Positions 9,591 to 16,985 of a stretch of DNA of 64,000 nt are shown here, in pieces. Under the pieces are notes generated by a model. The model made no database searches and was not told the origin of the DNA. It worked only from the letters and a program-made list of their open reading frames with translations. Each line of letters opens with the position of its first letter. Position 1 is the first letter of the stretch. Where the stretch lies: positions 3,363,148 to 3,427,147 of the forward strand of contig NZ_CH672376.1 of the NCBI RefSeq assembly GCF_000153105.1, written 5' to 3'. The translations under genes were made by a program, and so were the position numbers. Source of the DNA: Blastopirellula marina DSM 3645. GTDB taxonomy: Bacteria; Planctomycetota; Planctomycetia; Pirellulales; Pirellulaceae.

Positions 9591-10988
9591 ATGAACAATC
9601 TCCCATTGACCAACTCTCCCCTCCTTTCGCGACGCTCGATGTTGCAACAAGTCGGCGGCGGTTTTGGCATGCTGGGACTCGCCGGGCTGTTCGCGCAACA
9701 AGCGGCGGCCGGAAGTGAGACTTTGTCGAGCGCCGTTCCGCACTTCCCAGCGAAGGCGAAGCGCGTCATCTTTCTCTTCATGAGCGGCGGACCTTCGCAG
9801 ATTGACACCTTCGATCCCAAGCCGCATCTGCAAAAATACGATGGCCAGCGGCCCGCCGGGACCGACATTCGGACCGAGCGAAAAACCGGCGGAATTTTGG
9901 CGTCCAATGTCAAGTTTGCTCCGGCCGGCGAGTCGGGTTTGATGTTCTCGGAACTCTTTCCCGAGTTGTCGAAGCATGCGGACGACATGGCCATCATCAA
10001 CTCGATGCACACGGACTTTCCCAATCATGCGCCGGCTCTCTGCATGATGAATCTGGGAACGCTAACGCCGACACGGCCGAGCATGGGATCCTGGCTGACC
10101 TATGGACTAGGAACCGAAAACAAAGATTTGCCGGGCTACCTGGCCCTTTGCCCTGGGTATCCGGTGGTGGGTCCCAAACTTTGGGGCAACGGTTTTCTGC
10201 CGGGCGAATTCCAAGGGACCTACATCGACACCAAGCAAGCGACGCCGGAGGCGATGATCCCCCATTTGCGCAATTCTGAACTCTCGGCCATGGTCCAAAA
10301 GGAGCAGTTAGAGTTGATTTCGGCGATCAATCGCCAGCATCTGACCAACCGTTCGCGTCAGATGGACCTGGAGTCGCGCATCACCACCATGGAGTTGGCG
10401 TATCGCATGCAGTTTGAAGCGATGCAGGCCTTCGACATCTCGCGCGAGACGGAGTCGACGCGCGAAGCGTATGGGCCCGGCAAATTTGCCGAATCCTGCC
10501 TATTGGCTCGCCGTTTGACGGAACATGGAGTCCGTATGGTGCAGGTCTATTATGGCAATGGGCAACCGTGGGATACGCATGCGAATCATCTGGAAAAGAA
10601 CGCGAAACTGTGCGGCGACATTGATCGCCCAATTGCACAGCTATTGACCGATCTTAAAAACCGCGGCCTGTTAGAAGAAACGCTCGTGGTTTGGGGTGGC
10701 GAGTTCGGCCGGACACCGACATCCGAAGGAGGCAGCGGTCGCGATCACAATCCCTTCGGCTTCTCGATGTGGATGGCCGGCGGCGGCGTCAAAGGTGGCG
10801 TTCGGCATGGGGCCACCGACGAATTTGGATTTCGCGCGGTGCATGACAAAGTTCACGTCCATGACCTGCATGCGACGATCTTGCACTTGATGGGGATCGA
10901 CCATCAAAAGCTGACCTACGAATACTCAGGACGAAATTTTCGTCTGACCGACGTGCATGGTCACGTCGTGAAAAACATCATCGCGTAA
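9591..10988 (+). CDS. DUF1501 protein, Tat-exported
   Basis: 465 residues. The N terminus has a twin-arginine signal (LLSRRSMLQQVGGGFGMLGLAG), so export in a folded state is expected. The body is the DUF1501 family, with an alkaline phosphatase/sulfatase-like fold: VIFLFMSGGPSQIDTFDPKP near the start, then IINSMHTDFPNHAPA, VWGGEFGRTPTSE and GRDHNPFGFSMWMAGGGVKGG. The gene starts 50 bp after the PSD1 stop; this PSD1-DUF1501 order is common in planctomycetes and suggests a functional pair. The substrate is unknown. The ORF is intact although its upstream partner is frameshifted. Confidence 0.93.
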   Translation: MNNLPLTNSPLLSRRSMLQQVGGGFGMLGLAGLFAQQAAAGSETLSSAVPHFPAKAKRVIFLFMSGGPSQIDTFDPKPHLQKYDGQRPAGTDIRTERKTGGILASNVKFAPAGESGLMFSELFPELSKHADDMAIINSMHTDFPNHAPALCMMNLGTLTPTRPSMGSWLTYGLGTENKDLPGYLALCPGYPVVGPKLWGNGFLPGEFQGTYIDTKQATPEAMIPHLRNSELSAMVQKEQLELISAINRQHLTNRSRQMDLESRITTMELAYRMQFEAMQAFDISRETESTREAYGPGKFAESCLLARRLTEHGVRMVQVYYGNGQPWDTHANHLEKNAKLCGDIDRPIAQLLTDLKNRGLLEETLVVWGGEFGRTPTSEGGSGRDHNPFGFSMWMAGGGVKGGVRHGATDEFGFRAVHDKVHVHDLHATILHLMGIDHQKLTYEYSGRNFRLTDVHGHVVKNIIA

Positions 10989-11055
10989 ACAAACGTCTCA
11001 ACGCAGTGCAAGCGCGCCGAACTTATCAAGGGACGCTTGTCGAAATGGAAAAAAC

Positions 11056-12270
11056 ATGGAGATCGTAAAGATCGAAACGGCGATTCCCGAGCAGATCATG
11101 CCGGGGCTTTTGCTGTTGAGAATTCATACCAGCGATGGACTGGTCGGCTGTGGAGAGACCTACTACGCGCCCGAATCGGTCGCTAGTTTGATTCATGACT
11201 GGATGCATCATTATCTGCTCGGCAAAAATCCGCTGGAGATCGAAAAGCATTGGCGGTTTCTCTATGAGCGGACGACCAACTTTGGTTCGCGCGGCGCCGA
11301 GTTGCGGGCCATTTCGGCCATCGATCTAGCGCTGTGGGATATCTTTGGCAAAGCGACGAATCTGCCGATCTGGCAACTGCTGGGCGGTTGCGTTCAGGAT
11401 TCGATTCGGACCTACAATAGTTGCGGCGGACCTTCGTACGGCGGCAAGTCGGCTGATTCGTCGGGTCATATTTGGCCGGGACATGGACCGATGGGCAATC
11501 AAGGCCCGCTCAACGACTATTGGTCGATTATTCACGAGCCGGTCGCACTTGCCCAAGAGTTGTTAAGCGAAGGTTACGACGCGCTCAAAACATGGTCTTA
11601 TGACTTCGCAGCGCACAAATCAAATGGCCCCCTGCACGTTTCGCTCGAGGATGCGAAGACCGGCGTCGAGCCGTTCCGTAAGATTCGCGAAGAGCTGGGC
11701 GACAAGATCGAACTGATCATTGACGGGCACGGATTTTTCCAATTGCCGATGGCGATCCGAATCGCCCAGCAATTGCGTGAGTTCGATATCCTGTGGGCCG
11801 AGGACCTGCTGCGGGTCGATGCGATCGATACGTTGGCCGACTTCCGCGAGAAGGCCGGCATCCCGCTGGCCGTTAGCGAGATGTTCAGCGGACCGGATGA
11901 CTTTCGGCTGGTCCTCGAGAAACGTGCCGCCGATTATGTGATGATCGATCCGACTTGGGTCGGCGGGATCTCGCAAACGCGGAACATTACTCGCCTAGCG
12001 CAGTTCTACAATCTGCCGGTCGTGATGCACGATTGCACCGGACCGTTGACGCTCCTTTCCGGCGTGCAAGTCGCCGTCGCTTCCAACAACGTCGCCTGGC
12101 AAGAGAGCGTGCGTGCTCATGTGCGAATGCTCTATCCCAAGTTGATCGATACGGAAGTGAAGATTGAACAAGGGCGCATCCCGATACCGCAACAAGCAGG
12201 CATCGGCGCCGGTTGGCGATCTGAACTATTCCAGAGCGACAAAAATCAATATCGCGCCACCTCCAAGTAG
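11056..12270 (+). CDS. Enolase-superfamily sugar-acid dehydratase, DgoD-like
   Basis: 404 residues, mandelate racemase/muconate lactonizing type. Probable Mg ligands are Asp223 (IIDGHG), Glu249 (LWAEDLL) and Glu275 (AVSEMF). Asp223-x-His225 plus Asp298/His325 (MIDPTW, VVMHDCTGP) and Glu350 (AWQES) keep the spacing I recall for E. coli galactonate dehydratase (D183, H185, E209, E235, D258, H285, E310), with a constant offset of 40. This supports dehydration of an aldonic acid to a 2-keto-3-deoxy acid in the cytoplasm. A segment at about 124-160, rich in Gly/Ser/Pro, looks like an insertion in the active-site capping region and may change specificity. Product KDG(al) could feed the DgoK/DgoA homologues 14 kb away. 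Exact substrate not determinable. Confidence 0.85.
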   Translation: MEIVKIETAIPEQIMPGLLLLRIHTSDGLVGCGETYYAPESVASLIHDWMHHYLLGKNPLEIEKHWRFLYERTTNFGSRGAELRAISAIDLALWDIFGKATNLPIWQLLGGCVQDSIRTYNSCGGPSYGGKSADSSGHIWPGHGPMGNQGPLNDYWSIIHEPVALAQELLSEGYDALKTWSYDFAAHKSNGPLHVSLEDAKTGVEPFRKIREELGDKIELIIDGHGFFQLPMAIRIAQQLREFDILWAEDLLRVDAIDTLADFREKAGIPLAVSEMFSGPDDFRLVLEKRAADYVMIDPTWVGGISQTRNITRLAQFYNLPVVMHDCTGPLTLLSGVQVAVASNNVAWQESVRAHVRMLYPKLIDTEVKIEQGRIPIPQQAGIGAGWRSELFQSDKNQYRATSK

Positions 12271-12335
12271 CGCGAATTGGTCCTTTATTAAAGCGGCGAC
12301 TCGCCCAGCGAAACTTTTCTAGAGCCAACACTGCG

Positions 12336-13946
12336 ATGAATCCCACGAACGTCGAGAAAGAGGCTCCGCTCATCCACGATTCGCCCCGTAGTCTCGATCC
12401 TCCACCATCGCGAGAGCTGTGGGGACATCCGATTGGACTCTACGTCCTGTTCATGACCGAAATGTGGGAGCGGTTCAGCTTCTACGGCATGCGAGCGTTG
12501 CTGGTCTTCTATCTGACGAAACACTTTCTGTTTTCGGACGAAGTCGCCCTCGGCTTGTACGGTTCGTATGTGGCGCTTGGTTACGCGACGCCGGTCATCG
12601 GCGGCATGTTGGCGGATCGATACCTGGGGCAGCGACTCTCGGTGATTTTTGGCGCGATTCTGATGTGCCTGGGGCATTTTGGGATGGCGTTTGAAGGCGC
12701 TGCTGCTCATACGGTCATTTCGCCGGACGGCGTCGCGTCGGTGGTGCGCGACGAAGCGGCGCTGCAGGTCTTCTATCTCTCTTTGGCGCTGTTGATCGTC
12801 GGCATCGGGTTTTTGAAACCGAATATCGCGACGATCGTCAGCCAGCTTTACCCGGCGGATGATCCTCGGCGATCCTCGGCGTACACGCTGTTTCAAATGG
12901 GAATCATGCTGGGCGCCGCGCTCTCGGCTGGCGTATGCGGTTATCTTGGCGAGACGTTTGGCTGGGCTTATGGATTTGGAACGGCCGGCGTCGGCATGCT
13001 GATCGGGCTGATGGTCTTCTTAGGAGGACAGCGATTTCTCAAAGGAGTCGCCGAACCTCCTCCCCATGCCGATTTGAAAAAGCGAGTCTTGGGCCCGTTG
13101 AATACGTTGCATGTCATCGGCATTTGCTCGCTCGCGGCGATCGGCCTGTTCTGGCTCTTCGTTCAGAAGACGATGATCGTCGGGTATTTGCTGGGAGGTT
13201 TTTCGCTGATCGTGGTGACCTACGTGCTGGTCGTCTCGTTCTTCTATTGCAATCGAATCGAACGAGATCGGATGTTGGTGTTGCTGGCGTTTCAGCTTGC
13301 GCTCACCTTTTTCGCGACTTTGTTTGAACAAGCTGGCGGCTCGCTGAACCTGTTCGCCGATCGCAACGTCGATCGCCATTTTTGGGGCGGCGAGATCCAA
13401 GCGTCGCAATTGCAAAGCATCGTGCCGGCGACCATCGTCCTATTGGCGCCGCTGTTCGCTTGGCTCTGGCCGGCGCTGTCGCGGATCAACCGGAATCCCC
13501 CAACGCCGTCGAAGTACGCGTTTACGATGGTCTTTATGGCGGCCGGATTCGGAGTGCTGGCCTGGGCGACCGGCGCGTTTAGCGATCACGGCTCGATCAA
13601 CATGGTATGGCTAGTCGCCGCCTATATCTGCTTTGGCGTCGCCGACTTGATCATTGTTTCGGTCAGTTACTCGACGATCACTTCGCTTTCGCTCCCCAAG
13701 ATCGTCGGCATGATGATGGGGACCTCGATGCTAGCGATCTCCGGCGCCAACTATTTGGCCGCGATGTTCGCCTCGTGGATGGCGTTGCCGCAAAAGGGAA
13801 GCAATCTAGCGGCGATCCCGATCGAAGAGACTTTGGTCGCCTACGGAACGCTCTTTACTTGGCTAGCGTCCGCCGCCGCGATTTGTGCAGTTTTTCTTTT
13901 CTTGGTCACGCCGCTGCTGTCCCGCAAGATGCACGGGGCGCAGTAA
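12336..13946 (+). CDS. POT/PTR2-family proton-coupled oligopeptide transporter
   Basis: 536 residues with 12 or more hydrophobic segments. The signature MTEMWERFSFYGMRALLVFYL carries the ExxER-type motif used for proton coupling, and GGMLADRYLGQR and FYLSLALLIVGIGFLKPNI are further PTR2 motifs, so it should be an inner-membrane major-facilitator symporter for di- or tripeptides. A large loop lies around residues 230-255. It follows the dehydratase by 65 bp on the same strand and may belong to the same transcript. The peptide substrate is inferred from the family only. Confidence 0.92.
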   Translation: MNPTNVEKEAPLIHDSPRSLDPPPSRELWGHPIGLYVLFMTEMWERFSFYGMRALLVFYLTKHFLFSDEVALGLYGSYVALGYATPVIGGMLADRYLGQRLSVIFGAILMCLGHFGMAFEGAAAHTVISPDGVASVVRDEAALQVFYLSLALLIVGIGFLKPNIATIVSQLYPADDPRRSSAYTLFQMGIMLGAALSAGVCGYLGETFGWAYGFGTAGVGMLIGLMVFLGGQRFLKGVAEPPPHADLKKRVLGPLNTLHVIGICSLAAIGLFWLFVQKTMIVGYLLGGFSLIVVTYVLVVSFFYCNRIERDRMLVLLAFQLALTFFATLFEQAGGSLNLFADRNVDRHFWGGEIQASQLQSIVPATIVLLAPLFAWLWPALSRINRNPPTPSKYAFTMVFMAAGFGVLAWATGAFSDHGSINMVWLVAAYICFGVADLIIVSVSYSTITSLSLPKIVGMMMGTSMLAISGANYLAAMFASWMALPQKGSNLAAIPIEETLVAYGTLFTWLASAAAICAVFLFLVTPLLSRKMHGAQ

Positions 13947-14095
13947 AAAGACGCTGGAAACGTCCACTTCCCGTCGTCTCAAGTAAGATGTTGGGCGTGG
14001 TTTCCCAGCAAGCCCTGCTTTACGGACCGAGATTGGGTGGGGATCATAGGATCGCTCCTTCATTGATTCCCAATCTCCCAACTCGGACTCGGCGG

Positions 14096-14872
14096 ATGTT
14101 TTTTTCCTGGTTCAAACAGCGGTCGCGCGACCGCATCAAAAGCCAACCGTTTTCATCCGATTGGCGCACCTTTGTCGAAACCCACTTGTGGCAGTACCCT
14201 GCGCTCACCCCGGCAGAACAAGAGAAGCTGCAACATTCGATTGCGATTCTCGTCGCTGAAAAAAATTGGGAAGGCTGCAACGGGGTTCAGGTGGATGAAC
14301 TGCACAAGGTCGCGATCGCAGCCCAGGTAGGGCTGATGACGCTGGGACTGGGGGAAGAATATTTTGACAACGTCATGTCGGTCTTGATCTATCCTTCGGC
14401 CTACCGGGCTACTTCGCCGGTCGCTTCCGCCGGCGGCGTAGTCATCGAATCGCAATCGGATCGACTCGGCGAGGCCTGGTATCGCGGCCCCGTCGTGTTG
14501 TCCTTGCCTGACGTGTTGGAAGGGGCGCGAAGTCCCAACCATGCGCGCAATCTGGTGGTTCACGAGTTCGCGCATCAGCTGGATATGCTCAACGGTCGCA
14601 GCGCCGACGGCATACCGCCGATGAATTCCGACGAACAAGCGCAGAGCTGGATCCACAACTTTCAGCGCGCCTATCAGCGGCAAGTTCAAGATTGCCAGTC
14701 CGGGCATCGGCCGCTGGTCGATTGCTACGGCGCGACCAATGAAGCCGAGTTCTTCGCCGTTTTGACGGAAGCGTTTTTCCAAGCTCCGAAGCACCTGGCC
14801 GCCGCAGACCACGATCTGTTTATGTCGCTCCAGAGCTACTATCAACAAGATCCGCTGCGATGGACGCATTGA
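14096..14872 (+). CDS. mtfA: MtfA-like zinc metallopeptidase (M90)
   Basis: 258 residues, the normal MtfA length. HEFAH (156-160) is the HExxH zinc site, and TNEAEFFAVLTEAFF (from 214) carries the third acidic ligand region typical of this gluzincin family. The N-terminal part (ALTPAEQEKLQHSIAILVAEKNWEG) matches the MtfA fold. In E. coli MtfA is a cytosolic peptidase that binds the repressor Mlc and so affects glucose PTS genes; whether that applies here is unknown and no Mlc homologue is visible. Its stop overlaps the start of the rhomboid-like gene by 13 bp, indicating coupled translation. The start at 14096 is the ATG nearest the conserved domain; its ribosome-binding site is weak. Confidence 0.87.
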   Translation: MFFSWFKQRSRDRIKSQPFSSDWRTFVETHLWQYPALTPAEQEKLQHSIAILVAEKNWEGCNGVQVDELHKVAIAAQVGLMTLGLGEEYFDNVMSVLIYPSAYRATSPVASAGGVVIESQSDRLGEAWYRGPVVLSLPDVLEGARSPNHARNLVVHEFAHQLDMLNGRSADGIPPMNSDEQAQSWIHNFQRAYQRQVQDCQSGHRPLVDCYGATNEAEFFAVLTEAFFQAPKHLAAADHDLFMSLQSYYQQDPLRWTH

Positions 14873-15483
14873 ATATCGTCGCCGCCGCATCGGGGATTCC
14901 GTTCACGCTGGCCGTTCTCGCCACGCTTATCGTGGCCGCAATCTGGACCAACACGCACCGTGCCGAGATCGCGCCGAGTGATCTCAACCATTGGGGATAT
15001 GCTCCCCGGCATCTGTCAGCCCTGCAGTGGCGGCGAATCTTCACGTCCCTTTTTTTCACCGTCGGGGGTTGGCGATTTTACGTTTCGTTGATCGCGACCG
15101 GCTTGTTTCTGGGAAGCTTGGAATCGAAATTGGGCAGCCTCCGAGCGGCCTCTTTGTTTCTGGGCATACACTTACTGACGCTCTGCTGCGAATCGTTGTT
15201 GATCGTGCCGGCGATGCGCTATTTTCAGCTTTCGTTAGGAGACGTCCTCCATTCAACACAAGATGTCGGGCCCTCGGCGGGTTACTACGGATGCTTAGGC
15301 GCCTTACTTCTGCTCGACCATTGGCCCGCGGCGGCAATCTCTCTGGTTACTCTATTCTTGCTGCTACGCGTAGTCGTTAACCTCCTATTGTGGGGAGCGT
15401 CGGGGAGCAGCTTGCCGGCCGATATGGCCCACGTGATCGCCTTCTCGCTGGGGATGGCGGCGGGAATTTTCTGGCTGGCGTAA
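14860..15483 (+). CDS. Rhomboid-like intramembrane protein
   Basis: 207 residues with about six hydrophobic segments. GPSAGYYG (137-144) resembles the rhomboid GxSx active-site serine motif (Ser139). His191 in PADMAHVIAFSLGMAAG is placed in the last membrane helix like the catalytic His, and the helix ends with the small residues expected there. It is therefore probably an intramembrane serine protease, although the sequence is divergent and activity is not certain. It overlaps the upstream MtfA-like gene by 13 bp, so two putative proteases are made together. A non-catalytic rhomboid relative is the main alternative. Confidence 0.72.
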   Translation: MDALNIVAAASGIPFTLAVLATLIVAAIWTNTHRAEIAPSDLNHWGYAPRHLSALQWRRIFTSLFFTVGGWRFYVSLIATGLFLGSLESKLGSLRAASLFLGIHLLTLCCESLLIVPAMRYFQLSLGDVLHSTQDVGPSAGYYGCLGALLLLDHWPAAAISLVTLFLLLRVVVNLLLWGASGSSLPADMAHVIAFSLGMAAGIFWLA

Positions 15484-15596
15484 ACCGTCACAACCGGCCC
15501 CCTCTTTTTTTTCACCACGCGATTACCGATGGCGTCTCCCTACCATATTTCGTTAGAATCTGGAAGCTTTTTCGAGATACGCAGGGAAGGGACAGC

Positions 15597-16937
15597 ATGA
15601 TAATCTTGACCATCGACGTCGGCGGAACCCATGTCAAATTGCTCACGACTGAGCTCGAAACGAAGCGATCCTTCGATTCGGGGCCGAATTTGACGCCTGA
15701 GCAGATGGTCGCTGGCATCAAAGAGTTAACGACCGATCTCGAGTTCGACGTCGTCTCGATCGGCGTTCCGACGCCGGTCGTGCGAGGAAAAATTCAGAAA
15801 GAGCCCCATAACCTGGGCGACGGCTGGGTCGGATTCGATTTCGAGAAGGCGTTCGGCAAACCGACCAAGTTGACCAACGACGCCGCGATGCAAGCGATGG
15901 GAGACTACCACGGCGGGCGAATGCTCTTCTTGGGATTAGGAACGGGGCTCGGCTCGGCGATGATCGTGGATGGTATTCTGCAGCCGATGGAGCTGGCGCA
16001 TCTCCCCTACAAAAACAGCAAAACGTTCGAAGACTATCTCGGCGTTCGCGGGCTCGAGCGGCTCGGCAAGAAAAAATGGCGAACGGCGGTGCTGGATGTG
16101 GTCCAACGACTCTCGGCGGCGCTGGAAGCCGAATATGTGATTCTTGGCGGCGGAAATGGTCGTCTGGTCGAGGATCTGCCGGAAAACGCCACGCTTGGCG
16201 CCAACAGTAATGCTTTTCTGGGTGGCTTTCGCTTGTGGGATCAATCGATTGGGACTTCCTCGGTGCGCGTCGGCGACGTGGTTGAGAAGACGCGGGTCAT
16301 CCGCCGCACTAGCGACAATGCGCAACAGATCACCACTTTATTTCTGGACATCGGCGGCGTGTTGCTAACCAATGGTTGGGATCGAAAATCTCGGATGTTA
16401 GCGGCGGAAAAGTTCGATCTTGACTATGCGCAAATCGACGAGCGGCATCAGTTTACTTTTGACAAGTACGAAGTCGGCAGATTGAGTCTAGACGACTATC
16501 TGGATCGCGTCATCTTCTTTGAAGAACGCTCTTTTTCGCGAAAGGATTTTCAAGACTTCGTGTTCGCCCAGTCGCAGAAACTTCCCGACACGCTGGAGTT
16601 TATGCTGGAACTCAAGAAGCTGAATCACTTACACGTGATCGCGATCAGCAATGAGGGGCGCGAATTGACCGAGCATCGAATTAAAGAATTCCAGCTTGGC
16701 GAGTTGTTCGACTGCTTCATGTCTTCCTGCTTCGTCCATTTGCGTAAGCCGGATGTCGAAATGTATCGCCAGGCGATGGATGTCGCCCAAGCGAAACCGA
16801 ATCAGATCGCCTATGTCGATGACCGCTCGATGTTTGTCGATATCGCTCGCAGCCTAGGCATCCAAGGCATTCGTCATCGCTCTTGCAAAGAAACGAAACA
16901 TGCGCTGCTCGCGTTGGGATTGAAGGTCGACGCGTAA
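15597..16937 (+). CDS. ROK-type sugar kinase fused to HAD-IA phosphatase
   Basis: 446 residues in one intact frame. Residues 1-225 are ROK/polyphosphate-glucokinase-like: DVGGTHVK (7-14), catalytic Asp95 in LTNDAAMQAMGD and GLGTGLGSA (113-121). Residues 245-446 are a HAD subfamily IA phosphatase: motif I FLDIGGVLL (nucleophile Asp251), motif II SNEG (351-354), motif III Lys384 in LRKPD and motif IV YVDDR (406-410). The second motif I residue is Gly, not Asp, as in many GGVL-type HADs. AAGGGA upstream of ATG 15597 supports the start; a longer upstream extension lacks domain character. One chain may thus phosphorylate glucose and dephosphorylate a sugar phosphate. The ROK zinc cysteine motif is absent, as in short polyphosphate glucokinases. 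Confidence 0.85.
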   Translation: MIILTIDVGGTHVKLLTTELETKRSFDSGPNLTPEQMVAGIKELTTDLEFDVVSIGVPTPVVRGKIQKEPHNLGDGWVGFDFEKAFGKPTKLTNDAAMQAMGDYHGGRMLFLGLGTGLGSAMIVDGILQPMELAHLPYKNSKTFEDYLGVRGLERLGKKKWRTAVLDVVQRLSAALEAEYVILGGGNGRLVEDLPENATLGANSNAFLGGFRLWDQSIGTSSVRVGDVVEKTRVIRRTSDNAQQITTLFLDIGGVLLTNGWDRKSRMLAAEKFDLDYAQIDERHQFTFDKYEVGRLSLDDYLDRVIFFEERSFSRKDFQDFVFAQSQKLPDTLEFMLELKKLNHLHVIAISNEGRELTEHRIKEFQLGELFDCFMSSCFVHLRKPDVEMYRQAMDVAQAKPNQIAYVDDRSMFVDIARSLGIQGIRHRSCKETKHALLALGLKVDA

Positions 16938-16985
16938 ATTTTCATCCTGGGAAGAAGGCGCGGCGATCTTGGCGCCCCGCCGCTC

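Noticed and set aside
12857-12880. Direct 10-bp duplication GATCCTCGGC in the POT transporter gene
   Set aside because: It encodes the normal DPRRSSA segment of the family in frame, so it is probably chance codon use.
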